DNA of 59,650 nucleotides from Candidatus Cryosericum terrychapinii (GTDB lineage: Bacteria > Caldisericota > Caldisericia > Cryosericales > Cryosericaceae): NCBI RefSeq assembly GCF_003570925.1, contig NZ_QXIS01000014.1, positions 1-59,650 of the forward strand, given 5' to 3'. Below, piece by piece: positions 41,874 to 50,210 of this stretch; within the stretch, counting starts at the first letter, position 1, and each line of letters starts with the position of its first letter. The position numbers were made by a program, and so were the translations under genes. The notes under the pieces are model-generated. The model saw only the letters and a program-made list of their open reading frames with translations, did no database searches and was not told where the DNA came from.

Positions 41874-42881
41874 CTAGTAGGATGCCTTCGTGACGATGAG
41901 CTTCGTAAGGTCAGCGACCCTTGCGCTATAGCCCCACTCATTATCGTACCAGCTCAGAACCTGCACGAGCGTGCCGTTCGACTTGGTGGAAAGGCCATCG
42001 ACAATGCCCGAATAGATCGTGCCACGGTAGTCGGAAGAGACAAGAGGCAGTTCATTGTACCCGAGGAAACCCTTCATCCTCTTCTCAGAAGCCTCTTTGA
42101 GCGCCGCGTTGATTTCTTCCCTGGTGGCTGGCTTGGTGAGAACGGCATCGAACACAGTGATGGAGACAGTTGGTGTAGGGACGCGCAGCGAGATGCCGTC
42201 CAGCTTGCCCTTCATCTCTGGAATCACCAGTGCGACAGCTTTGCTTGCGCCTGTCGTTGTCGGGATGATATTGGTGCCGGCATTGCGAGCTCGGCGCAAG
42301 TCCGTGTGCGGAGCATCGAGAATGCGCTGATCCAGCGTATAACTGTGGACAGTGGTCATGTAGCCCTTCTCGACGCCCCAGTTGTCATTGAGTACTTTGA
42401 CTACAGGAGCCAACGAATTCGTTGTGCAAGAGGCATTGGAGATGATGCTGTGCTTGGATACATCCAGAAGGTCCTCGTTGACACCCAGGACGATCGTAAT
42501 GTCCTCACCCTTCGCAGGAGCGGTGATCAGGACTTTCTTGGCGCCAGCGGTGATGTGTCCGCGAGCCTTATCGGCGTCTGTGAACATTCCAGTCGATTCG
42601 ATAACGATATCGATACCCAATTTGCCCCATGGCAGAGCAACAGGATCTTTCTCACGGAAAATCTTGACTTCGCGGCCACCGATGACGATTGTGCCTTCCT
42701 TGCCCTCGATTTCGATGTCCCAGGTACCGTAGTTGGAATCATACTTCAGAAGGTGCGCCAGCGTCTGCACGTCTGTGATGTCATTGGCGGCAACAATCTC
42801 AAGTTCTGGATAACGCGTGATGAGATGCTTCAATACTTGGCGACCGACTCTGCCCAGTCCATTGATTGCAATCTTTGCCAT
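41874..42881 (-). CDS. gap: Glyceraldehyde-3-phosphate dehydrogenase
   Basis: NAD-dependent oxidation and phosphorylation of glyceraldehyde 3-phosphate. The 335-residue protein has GLGRVGR near the N-terminus, NAD-specific Asp34 in ANDITD, and the catalytic Cys152 in SNASCTTN with the distal histidine in the YTLDQRILDAPHTDLRRARN region. GGAGG precedes the ATG. It is 96 nt after rpoN; a palindrome lies in this leader. Confidence 0.98.
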   Translation of the reverse strand: MAKIAINGLGRVGRQVLKHLITRYPELEIVAANDITDVQTLAHLLKYDSNYGTWDIEIEGKEGTIVIGGREVKIFREKDPVALPWGKLGIDIVIESTGMFTDADKARGHITAGAKKVLITAPAKGEDITIVLGVNEDLLDVSKHSIISNASCTTNSLAPVVKVLNDNWGVEKGYMTTVHSYTLDQRILDAPHTDLRRARNAGTNIIPTTTGASKAVALVIPEMKGKLDGISLRVPTPTVSITVFDAVLTKPATREEINAALKEASEKRMKGFLGYNELPLVSSDYRGTIYSGIVDGLSTKSNGTLVQVLSWYDNEWGYSARVADLTKLIVTKASY

Positions 42882-42903
42882 AGTCTACCTCCATAAGAAA
42901 TTG

Positions 42904-42928
42904 GCCGCACCGGTTGAACCGGAACGGC
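42904..42928. promoter_or_regulatory. Inverted repeat in the gap leader
   Basis: CCGGTTGAACCGG (42910-42922) is a perfect palindrome with outer GCCG/CGGC arms (42904-42907 and 42925-42928), about 25 nt upstream of the gap start codon. It could be a repressor operator or a leader hairpin controlling gap-pgk separately from rpoN. No CggR-like regulator is in this window. Confidence 0.45.
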
Positions 42929-42977
42929 AACGTACACATATGATACGCAAATGCTGCCAAAAGAAAACAGAAAGAAA

Positions 42978-44237
42978 TTAATTGCTCCTGAAGTATTGAG
43001 CAGGGATTCCAAGTGAGAGACGATACTTGGCAACCGTTCGTCGACTGATGTGGATGCCCTGGTCTGCAAGGTGCTCCGCAATCTCCCGGTCGCTCATCGC
43101 TTTCGAGTCCGTGCCGGACTGGAGCAGCAGTGCCACTGCCTCCTTGGCCGGGGCCGCTGCAGTCTGCCACCGGTCCATCACCATCGAACGGAGTCGGAAG
43201 ATGCCACGCGGGGTCTTCACATACTTGCGACGGAGTGCGCGGACCATAACCGTTCTTGACATCCCGGTTGCCTGCATCAGGTGTTCTACCGGGACGCGTG
43301 ATGGGGGGCTCGACTGGTTGGTAAGGTATGGAGCGAGCAAAGCAATGAGAGCGTCGCCGAGTCTCGCAAGCATCGCCGTGCGTTCCGCGATGGCATCGTC
43401 GATCCACCGGACTCTGGTAACCTCTGTGAGGACCTGCTTTCTCGCTTCAGGGTCCTTGCGGGCCGATGACACCACCATAGGATCGATTGCGAGCCTCCAG
43501 GCAGGCTCCGGTATTGAGCACACGAGGGTTCCAGTCAACGAATCCTGCTCGATGATGATATCAGGTGCAATGATGCGTGGTTGTCCAGACGTCATGCGCT
43601 TGGCGGGTTCGGGGTCCAACTCGGTAAGGATGCGCTGCAATGTGGCTGAATCACATTCCGTCCCCAGTTTCTTGAGACAGGCGCGAACGACACCTGGAGA
43701 AACGGAGCGCTGACGCGTGCGCAGGAACTGCGCACAGGCAGCCACTGGAAGCTCAGGGAGAACACGCGACATCTGCAGGGCAAAGGCGTGGGCGACGTCC
43801 GTGGCGCCGAGTCCCGCAGGCTCCAGGGTCCGAATGGCGGCCAAGACCCGGCGGACCTCCGTTGCGGTAGAATCGATCGAGAAGGCATAACGCGAAACCT
43901 GCCTCACGAAGAAGCCACGTTCGTCCAGATCCGAGGCGACGAATCGTGCGCACTCGACCTGAGAATCGTCAATGAGATCCCTGTCCAGGAGCTCGTCGAC
44001 TATCAACTCTGCAGGAGTGGACTCTGCGGCGTCTGCAAAGCTGTCGAGATCGCCGTTCCATGTGTCACCCGATGGATCAGCCCGGGCGTGTTTCTCGGCA
44101 ACGATGCTGCCGGCAGCGAACCGGTCCATGAGAATCCCGAAATCGCTCACGGGCTGCTCGAGAACCAAACCACGCGTGGCCAGATAGCTCTTCTGGCGAA
44201 GGCTTAGTCGTTGTCGCTGTTTCTGGCTACTGCGCAT
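42978..44237 (-). CDS. rpoN: RNA polymerase sigma-54 factor with degenerate N-terminus
   Basis: Alternative sigma factor that needs an AAA+ enhancer-binding activator. The 419-residue protein has the core-binding domain (about 60-200) and the DNA-binding C-terminus with helix-turn-helix (MQATGMSRTVMVRALRRKYV) and the RpoN box ISRRTVAKYR near 397-406. The N-terminal region I is short and lacks the usual glutamine/leucine-rich helix and ExNPLLE motif. The start is the ATG at 44237, overlapping whiA by 11 nt; the frame is open to 44306 but that lies in whiA. No activator gene is in the window. Confidence 0.9.
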   Translation of the reverse strand: MRSSQKQRQRLSLRQKSYLATRGLVLEQPVSDFGILMDRFAAGSIVAEKHARADPSGDTWNGDLDSFADAAESTPAELIVDELLDRDLIDDSQVECARFVASDLDERGFFVRQVSRYAFSIDSTATEVRRVLAAIRTLEPAGLGATDVAHAFALQMSRVLPELPVAACAQFLRTRQRSVSPGVVRACLKKLGTECDSATLQRILTELDPEPAKRMTSGQPRIIAPDIIIEQDSLTGTLVCSIPEPAWRLAIDPMVVSSARKDPEARKQVLTEVTRVRWIDDAIAERTAMLARLGDALIALLAPYLTNQSSPPSRVPVEHLMQATGMSRTVMVRALRRKYVKTPRGIFRLRSMVMDRWQTAAAPAKEAVALLLQSGTDSKAMSDREIAEHLADQGIHISRRTVAKYRLSLGIPAQYFRSN

Positions 44238-45099
44238 TTCGCAGAACCTTGGCGATGTGGTAGTGAATGGTGCTCTTGGAGACACACCCGGGGATTTTGT
44301 CGGCAAGCTTTGACAGCGGGAGGTCGGGGTACCTCAGTCGTGCCCGCACGACCTCGATCGTGCGGGGTGAGAGACAGGTGCGGTTAGTCCGATCGAAGGC
44401 CGCCCGTAATTCGTCGACAGCCCTCGTCTCGCGCTGCAGATTGCCCAACTCCGCATTGACCGACCGGTTGACCTGATTGTCCATGTCCCTCTCCAGCTGC
44501 AGCTCTTCCAGGGACACCAGCGAGTTTGATGCTCCCCAGGCTGCGAGGAGCGACATAATGTCCTGGCGCGATTTGAGGTAGGTGATCTCAGAGACGCGGC
44601 GGATCTCTGAGCCATGCCTCACACGGAGAGAAGTCAGCGAGCGTTCGACGAGCCGACGCCCCACGGGCAGGGAGCAGCTGAACTCCAGATGTGTCCCTTG
44701 CACAGCGGCATACCCGGAGATGAGGAAGAAGCCCTTGGTGAATGCGGCTGATGCATGTTTTCCCCGTAGACGCCGCTCAAGCTGGGTGGGCTCCAGGGGA
44801 CTGAGTCCCGAGAACAGTTGCTGTGCTTGAACGGGAGTAAGGTCGACACTAAAACTTAGTTTATGCCCGGCTCTCGAGAGAAGTGCCTGCTTGGGTTGCC
44901 AATTGGCAAGAGCATGGGAGGATAGAGAAAGCACGTAGCGCATGATAAAGGGACTCTTCGACGTGAAGGAAATCGACAGCGCTCCCCCATGGCGCAGGAC
45001 CAAAGAGCTTCCACCATAGAGGGCTCCGGACAGTTCAAGCAGAGGATCGGTCGAAGGCAGCCCTGCCAGCTCCTGTTTGAGGAACTCGATCGTCGCCAT
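44227..45099 (-). CDS. whiA: WhiA-family DNA-binding protein
   Basis: Homing-endonuclease-like fold fused to a C-terminal DNA-binding helix-turn-helix; WhiA regulates sporulation-related genes in actinobacteria and affects chromosome segregation and division in Bacillus. The 290-residue protein has the N-terminal LAGLIDADG-like halves (about 20-190, including CALYGGSSLVL-like LSGALYGGSSL) and the C-terminal LADKIPGCVSKSTIHYHIAKVL recognition region. It lies 6 nt after yvcK and overlaps rpoN, within the conserved rapZ-yvcK-whiA cluster. Confidence 0.92.
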   Translation of the reverse strand: MATIEFLKQELAGLPSTDPLLELSGALYGGSSLVLRHGGALSISFTSKSPFIMRYVLSLSSHALANWQPKQALLSRAGHKLSFSVDLTPVQAQQLFSGLSPLEPTQLERRLRGKHASAAFTKGFFLISGYAAVQGTHLEFSCSLPVGRRLVERSLTSLRVRHGSEIRRVSEITYLKSRQDIMSLLAAWGASNSLVSLEELQLERDMDNQVNRSVNAELGNLQRETRAVDELRAAFDRTNRTCLSPRTIEVVRARLRYPDLPLSKLADKIPGCVSKSTIHYHIAKVLRNAQ

Positions 45100-45105
45100 G
45101 CGCGT

Positions 45106-46416
45106 CTACAGCCCGAGGAGCGACCTCAGTACGATGCGAAGCTTGCCTGGGTCGTGGCGAATGAGGCCATCAGCGGTTGAGCAGATATCGGCCTCGACGA
45201 TCCGTGGATGCTGACTTCTCGGGAGATCATTCGAGACGGGATTGACCCCGGCGGAAGCGTACCGCCCCAGCGTCTCGGCAGGGATAGGGGTGCTGCTCAA
45301 CAGGATCATGTCGATACAAGACCGTCCAAGGACTTCTTCAACCTTGTGAAGGTGCATGCCTGCGGTGTAGCCCTCCGTTTCCCCTCGTTCGGTCATCGCG
45401 TTCACGACCAGTACCTTCGTGGCTGAAGAGCGCATGATCGTGTCAGCAGTTGCCTCGATGGATAGCGGTGGTATCAGGCTTGTGAAGAGGGAACCAGGGC
45501 CGATGAGGATGTAGTCTGCCTGAGACAGCGCTTCGAGTGCGGGGACAAACGGCTTGGCATGAGGTGGCAGTACTTCGATGGTGTCGATTGTCTTGCCCTG
45601 GAGGGGAACCTGGTCTTCGCCATCGATCGTCGTACCATCGGTGAAGTGTGCCCGCAATGAGATGTTGTCCAGAGACATCGGCAGAACCTGGCCGGGCAAC
45701 TGCATGAGTTCCGACAGCTCCTGCACTGCATCGCCAAAATTCCCTTTGATGTCGCTCAGAGCGGCAATCATAAGATTCCCGATGTTGTGACCGCCGACTC
45801 CTTCGAGCTGCTCCGGGAAACGATAGGCGAGGAGGCGGGCACTGCGTGTCGACTCACCTGCCATGGCGATGAGAGCGTTCCGGAAATCGCCTGGAGGCAG
45901 CATTCCAGTGGTCTCACGAAGGCGTCCGGTACTTCCCCCACTATCTGCCATCGTGACAATAGTAGTGAGCTTGACATTTTCCGTTCGGAGTGACTCGATG
46001 ACCGGCTTGATGCCGGTTCCTCCACCGATAATGACAACACGTGGAAGAGACTCGGCCATGCGGTAGCGGTAGATCGTCCGTGCGACGGACTCCCTGGGAA
46101 CGGACCCAGTGATCGCAGCCAGCACAGAACGGGCTAGAAGGGTCGCTGCTAGAACTATGAGGCCAGCGGACACTGTCACGGCGATGCCGCAAAAGACCCC
46201 GAAAACTGCAGAGACTGCTCCGGAAGGGAGGAAACGACGAAGCACGTGCTGGATGGACGGTCGCAGGTTCAGCAGCCATGACGTGCCCGGCGTCTGAAGC
46301 AATCCGTCGATGGCGACAACAAGAAGCGCTGTTCCCGTAGCAAACAGCAAGAGGTACCTCTTGACGCGAATGCCGGGAACGAGCCAGTACCAAAGTGTCT
46401 GTCTGTGCCCCTTCAC
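45106..46416 (-). CDS. yvcK: YvcK/CofD-like gluconeogenesis factor with N-terminal membrane anchor
   Basis: UDP-sugar-binding factor needed for growth on gluconeogenic carbon and normal cell shape in Bacillus. The 436-residue protein has the nucleotide-binding start VVIIGGGTGIKPVIESL and TMADSGGSTGRLRE motifs of the family, beginning about residue 140. Ahead of it are two predicted membrane segments (about 15-35 and 65-95), so this version is membrane anchored. The start is GTG at 46416, overlapping the rapZ stop (GTGA); the frame is open to 46521 but only inside rapZ. Confidence 0.9.
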   Translation of the reverse strand: MKGHRQTLWYWLVPGIRVKRYLLLFATGTALLVVAIDGLLQTPGTSWLLNLRPSIQHVLRRFLPSGAVSAVFGVFCGIAVTVSAGLIVLAATLLARSVLAAITGSVPRESVARTIYRYRMAESLPRVVIIGGGTGIKPVIESLRTENVKLTTIVTMADSGGSTGRLRETTGMLPPGDFRNALIAMAGESTRSARLLAYRFPEQLEGVGGHNIGNLMIAALSDIKGNFGDAVQELSELMQLPGQVLPMSLDNISLRAHFTDGTTIDGEDQVPLQGKTIDTIEVLPPHAKPFVPALEALSQADYILIGPGSLFTSLIPPLSIEATADTIMRSSATKVLVVNAMTERGETEGYTAGMHLHKVEEVLGRSCIDMILLSSTPIPAETLGRYASAGVNPVSNDLPRSQHPRIVEADICSTADGLIRHDPGKLRIVLRSLLGL

Positions 46417-47282
46417 TTCTGGAGGTCCCGATGGAACACGTGTACCACTTTCGCCCGTGGCTTGAGGTGGTGGTAGAGCATGTTTGCGATCACGACAGAT
46501 CGGTGTCTGCCGCCTGTGCATCCGATGCCGATCGTAAGGTAGCTCTTTCCTTCTTCCTGGTAGTGTGGGAGCACAAAATCGACGAAGTCGGCCAGGCGAG
46601 CGAAAAACTGCTGGGCATAGGGTTCGTGAAGAACATAGAGAATGACCCCCCTGTCGAAGCCTGTGCGATGCACGAGGTCTCCGTTGTAGTATGGGTTGGG
46701 CAGGAAGCGAACGTCAAAGAGAAGATCCAAGTCGATCGGCAGGCCGTTCTTGTAGCCAAATGAGACGATATTGATGGTGAGAGTCTGCGATTCCTGCGAT
46801 CCGAGAATCGCCTCGCGCACGCGGTCCTTCAGCTCACTTACGGTGAGGTCAGTGGTGTCGATGATAACGCTCGACAGTTCCCGTACCTCGGCAAGCAGTC
46901 CCCTCTCGTTCCTGATGCTCTCTGAGACAGTGCTTCCAGGAAGTGGATGGCGCCTGCGTGTCTCGGAGAAACGGTTCACCAGAACTCGGGACGACGCTTC
47001 CAGGAAGATGACACGAGGATGAATGTCGCGCGCTCTGAGTCGCTGAAGCATAGAATGAAACTGGGTCTTGAACCCTGAGCTGCGCACATCGAGGGCCACC
47101 GCTATCTTGCTTATTCTGCCATCGGTTTGTGAGGCGAGGTCCAGAAACTGGCTCATGAGAGAAATTGGGAGATTGTCCATGGCGTAGTACCCAAGGTCCT
47201 CAAGGTATCCCATGGCCTTCGTCTTGCCAGCACCACTCAGGCCGGTCACAATGACAAGGTCCAGACTAGAGACTACTCCCAC
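46413..47282 (-). CDS. rapZ: RapZ/YvcJ-family nucleotide-binding protein
   Basis: P-loop protein; E. coli RapZ adapts the GlmZ small RNA to RNase E to tune amino-sugar synthesis, and YvcJ is the Bacillus relative. The 289-residue protein has Walker A GLSGAGKT near the N-terminus, the DNLP motif of the family, and the C-terminal domain with GIGCTGGRHRSV. The start is the GTG at 47282 with GGGAGG 5 nt upstream; the open frame to 47339 abuts the tRNA. It begins the rapZ-yvcK-whiA-rpoN-gap-pgk-secG run, 57 nt after tRNA-Ser(TGA). Confidence 0.94.
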   Translation of the reverse strand: MGVVSSLDLVIVTGLSGAGKTKAMGYLEDLGYYAMDNLPISLMSQFLDLASQTDGRISKIAVALDVRSSGFKTQFHSMLQRLRARDIHPRVIFLEASSRVLVNRFSETRRRHPLPGSTVSESIRNERGLLAEVRELSSVIIDTTDLTVSELKDRVREAILGSQESQTLTINIVSFGYKNGLPIDLDLLFDVRFLPNPYYNGDLVHRTGFDRGVILYVLHEPYAQQFFARLADFVDFVLPHYQEEGKSYLTIGIGCTGGRHRSVVIANMLYHHLKPRAKVVHVFHRDLQK

Positions 47283-47339
47283 GCACGCCTCCCGCTTGTA
47301 TTGTCGGTATGCCCGACAGGCACTTCTGGGCCACTGCAA

Positions 47340-47427
47340 TGGCGGAGGGGAGAGGGTTTGAACCTCCGAAGGCGTTAACCTTGCCGCATTTCAAGTGCGG
47401 TGCCATCAACCGCTCGGCCACCCCTCC
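47340..47427 (-). tRNA. tRNA-Ser(TGA)
   Basis: 88 nt class II tRNA with encoded CCA; acceptor GGAGGGG/CCCCTCC, anticodon stem CCGCA/TGCGG, loop CTTGAAA, anticodon TGA. Located between serS and rapZ. Confidence 0.96.
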
Positions 47428-47440
47428 ACGCTCTGAAACA

Positions 47441-47468
47441 AGTCTACAGAACAATCCCCGGTTGTCAA
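47441..47468 (-). promoter_or_regulatory. Promoter for tRNA-Ser(TGA) and rapZ operon
   Basis: Minus strand: consensus TTGACA (47463-47468), a 16-nt spacer, and TAGACT (47441-47446), 13 nt upstream of the tRNA. The -35 box overlaps the end of the serS terminator and one arm of a long inverted repeat. Confidence 0.7.
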
Positions 47469-47499
47469 AACGAGCCAGAAGGCTCGCTAACCGGGGATT
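47453..47499. repeat. 11-bp inverted repeat enclosing the serS terminator
   Basis: AATCCCCGGTT (47453-47463) and AACCGGGGATT (47489-47499) are perfect inverted arms. Between them lies the serS terminator stem and the tRNA-Ser promoter -35 box. Confidence 0.85.
47467..47486 (-). terminator. Rho-independent terminator of serS
   Basis: Minus strand: CGAGCC stem, TTCT loop, GGCTCG, then TTTT. It lies 33 nt after the serS stop codon. Confidence 0.7.
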
Positions 47500-47519
47500 T
47501 CGCACTTGCCTGGTTCTCG

Positions 47520-48788
47520 TCAGCAGATAACGTCTGTTCCCACGTATGGAATCAGCACGTCCGGCACTCTCACGCTGCCGTCTTCCTGCTGGTAGTTCTC
47601 CAGAATCGCAGCCATCGTTCTGCCCACAGCGAGCCCTGAGCCGTTGAGGGTGTGGACGAATGCGATCTTGCCATCTCTGGTACGGTACCGGATGTTTGCC
47701 CTGCGCGCCTGAAAGTCTTCGAAGTTGCTGCAGGAGCTTATCTCGACGTATCGATCCTGGCCGGGCATCCAGACCTCGGGGTCAAACTTCATTGCGGCCG
47801 CAAAGCCAAGGTCGCCGGTGCACATCTTGCTACGATGATACGGAAGGTCCAGCTTTTTCAGAATGCCCTCGGCGTTCTCGATGAGCAGATCCAGCTCATG
47901 ATATGAATCTTCCGGCTTGACGAACTTGACCATCTCGACTTTGTTGAACTGGTGGACGCGGATGATGCCTCGGGTGTCCTTGCCCGCGGCACCAGCCTCT
48001 TTTCGAAAGCACGCTGTGTAGGCGACATACTTGATGGGCAGATCTTCTTCACGGACAATTTCGTCCCGGAGCAAATTGGTCACTGGAACCTCGGCCGTCG
48101 GGTCAAGGAACAGGTCGTCGGTGTCTGTATGGTAAAGGTCGTCCGCGAACTTTGGCAGTTGTCCCGTTGCTGTCATCGACTCTCGATTGACCAGATAGGG
48201 CGGCAGGATCTCCGTATAGCCCTCTTCCTGGACGTGTACGTCGATCATCCATGAGATGAGAGATCTCTCCAGCTTTGCACCCAGTCCCTTGAGAACGTAG
48301 AAGCGTGAGCCGGAAATCTTTGCGCCCGCAGCAGAATCAATGATGCCCAGAGATTCTCCAATCTCCCAGTGAGGTCTCGGAACAAATGTGAAGGTCGGCT
48401 TCTCATGCCATGTAAACACGACAGTGTTCTCTTTGTCGCTCTTGCCGACGGGGACCGACGCTTCAGGCAGGTTTGGGATACAGAGCAGCAAGGCCCGAAG
48501 GTGCGCATCGACCACTTTCACGCGGCCGTCCAACTCCGCGATGTGTGAGCCGACGTCTTTCATCTCGGCGATGGCGGTTGAAGCATCCAGCTTGGAGCGC
48601 TTGAGTGTGGCGATTTGCTCACTGGCTTCGTTGCGGAGATGCTTGAGTTCGTCCGCCTTCTGAAGCAGGTCTCGCCTCTCCCTGTCGACCTCAAGGATCT
48701 CGTCGACCATCTGCGGCCCTTCGTTCTTTGTTGCTATCCCGGCCTTCACGAGGTCAGGATGCTGGCGAATCAGTTCCAGGCTCAGCAT
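47520..48788 (-). CDS. serS: Seryl-tRNA synthetase
   Basis: Charges both serine tRNAs of this window. The 422-residue class II enzyme has the N-terminal tRNA-binding coiled coil (about 25-105), motif 2 around [22 protein letters not shown] and motif 3 with the [17 protein letters not shown] segment. GGAGG precedes the ATG. The leader (about 30 nt) is too short for a T-box, and no T-box motif is seen. The neighbouring tRNA-Ser(TGA) lies just downstream past its terminator. Confidence 0.98.
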   Translation of the reverse strand: MLSLELIRQHPDLVKAGIATKNEGPQMVDEILEVDRERRDLLQKADELKHLRNEASEQIATLKRSKLDASTAIAEMKDVGSHIAELDGRVKVVDAHLRALLLCIPNLPEASVPVGKSDKENTVVFTWHEKPTFTFVPRPHWEIGESLGIIDSAAGAKISGSRFYVLKGLGAKLERSLISWMIDVHVQEEGYTEILPPYLVNRESMTATGQLPKFADDLYHTDTDDLFLDPTAEVPVTNLLRDEIVREEDLPIKYVAYTACFRKEAGAAGKDTRGIIRVHQFNKVEMVKFVKPEDSYHELDLLIENAEGILKKLDLPYHRSKMCTGDLGFAAAMKFDPEVWMPGQDRYVEISSCSNFEDFQARRANIRYRTRDGKIAFVHTLNGSGLAVGRTMAAILENYQQEDGSVRVPDVLIPYVGTDVIC

Positions 48789-48825
48789 TGGTGTCTCCTT
48801 CCTGAGGATACGGTCTTCATGTTGA

Positions 48826-48853
48826 ATTTTAGTGTCCAGTGGCCAAAAAGCAA
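48826..48853 (-). promoter_or_regulatory. Promoter for serS
   Basis: Minus strand: TTGCTT (48848-48853), a 16-nt spacer, and TAAAAT (48826-48831), about 37 nt upstream of the serS ATG. Confidence 0.6.
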
Positions 48854-48921
48854 CGCAGTCATTTGCAAGAATGATTCATGACTGGCGCCGACGGTGTCTG
48901 AGGTACAGGAGGCGCACAAGA

Positions 48922-50163
48922 TCAGAACCCGTCTGCAATCGCCTGTTCCACTGCATCAATAATCGGTGGTATCGTCATGCTGGTGCCCTTCACCTTGAGG
49001 GCGTTCTGAACATCCTTCAGCCCGTTTCCGGTGATCAGGACAACAATGCGGTCCTCCTGGTGCACGTCACCGCCGTCGGCCAGTTTACGCAGTGCGGCCA
49101 CGGAAGCGGCAGCGGCCGGTTCAGCGAAGATACCTTCGTTCCTGCCCAGGAACCCTATGGCGTCGATGATTTCATCATCCGAGACAGTGACCGCCATACC
49201 CCCGCTGGACCTGATGTCGCGTACCGCCATGAGATGGTTGCGCGGAATGCCGGCCACGATGCTGTCGGCGCACGATGTTGGATTCTCCAGGTAGGTAACC
49301 GGTTCGCCGGAGATAACTGCGCGTGCAATCGGAGCACAACCTTCAGCCTGGACCGCGATGAGTTGGGGCACATGGTCGATGAGTCCGAGGGTCAACAGGT
49401 CGCGGAATCCCTTTGCGACACCCGAGACAATACAGCCATCCCCAACCGAGACGATGACCTTGTCTGGTGCTTCGAAGCGCAGTTGCTCGGCGACCTCGAG
49501 AGCAACGGTCTTCTTGCCCTCGACCATGTAGGGGTTGAAGGCCGTGTTTCTGTTGTACCACCCAAATCGTTCCGTTGCGTCCATGCACAGGTCAAATGCC
49601 TGGTCGTAGTTGCCATCGACAAGGAACAGATGGCTGCCGAATACTCGCAACTGCGCTATTTTTCCCGCAGGCGCGGATACAGGCGCAAAGATGTATGCGG
49701 CGACTCCTGCATTCGCGGCAAGCCCTGCCAGACTGGAACCTGCGTTGCCCGTCGTTGCGGCTGTAATAATGTGCTCGCCAAATTCGGCTGCCTTGGCGAT
49801 GGCGATGGCGGAGGCCCTGTCTTTCAATGAAGCTGTTGGATTGCGCCCGTCATCTTTGAACCACACATGGGGCAGTCCTAGTTGGGGACCAACACGTTTG
49901 CTTGCATACAGCGGCGTCCAGCCGATGTGGAGTGTCAGCGATGGAGGACGTTCCTCGACGGGCAGGAGCGCAAGATAACGCCACATCGAGAGATCGGGGT
50001 CATTCTCCAGCTGTTCCGTGGTGAGGACCGTTCGGATCCGATCGTAGTCGTACAGAACTTCGAGGATTCCGTCATTGCCGCAGGTGGGACAGACATAGCG
50101 GGTTGCGGAAGGGTCGTATTCGCGTCCGCACTTCATGCATTTCAGCCCAAGAACTGAAGACAT
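48922..50163 (-). CDS. thrC: Threonine synthase
   Basis: PLP enzyme converting O-phosphohomoserine to threonine. The 413-residue protein has an N-terminal zinc ribbon (Cys9, Cys12, Cys25, Cys28), the PLP lysine Lys114 in ASLKDRA, and the TTGNAGSSLAG phosphate-binding loop. The zinc ribbon and length match the archaeal/Firmicutes-type enzymes. AGGAGG lies just before the ATG. A terminator-like hairpin is immediately upstream of that site, suggesting read-through control. Confidence 0.95.
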   Translation of the reverse strand: MSSVLGLKCMKCGREYDPSATRYVCPTCGNDGILEVLYDYDRIRTVLTTEQLENDPDLSMWRYLALLPVEERPPSLTLHIGWTPLYASKRVGPQLGLPHVWFKDDGRNPTASLKDRASAIAIAKAAEFGEHIITAATTGNAGSSLAGLAANAGVAAYIFAPVSAPAGKIAQLRVFGSHLFLVDGNYDQAFDLCMDATERFGWYNRNTAFNPYMVEGKKTVALEVAEQLRFEAPDKVIVSVGDGCIVSGVAKGFRDLLTLGLIDHVPQLIAVQAEGCAPIARAVISGEPVTYLENPTSCADSIVAGIPRNHLMAVRDIRSSGGMAVTVSDDEIIDAIGFLGRNEGIFAEPAAAASVAALRKLADGGDVHQEDRIVVLITGNGLKDVQNALKVKGTSMTIPPIIDAVEQAIADGF

Positions 50164-50182
50164 TACTCCTCCTTAACAGAAA

Positions 50183-50210
50183 GGCGGGCGAGGTTACTTC
50201 CTCACCCGCC
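50183..50210 (-). terminator. Terminator-like hairpin in the thrC leader
   Basis: Minus-strand RNA: an 11-bp stem (GGCGGGTGAGG with CCTCGCCCGCC, one G-U pair), 6-nt loop, then TTTCTGTT and directly the AAGGAGG ribosome-binding site of thrC. Either an attenuator or the terminator of a lost upstream gene. Confidence 0.6.

Noticed and set aside
42930-42970. A sigma-54-like promoter (TGGCA...TTTGC on the minus strand) before gap, next to rpoN
   Set aside because: Only 8 nt separate GG and GC; sigma-54 promoters need 10, so the match is probably chance.
47309-47530. Small frame reading EGRGFEPPKALTLPHFKCGAINRSATPP
   Set aside because: This is the well-known spurious translation across a serine tRNA gene.
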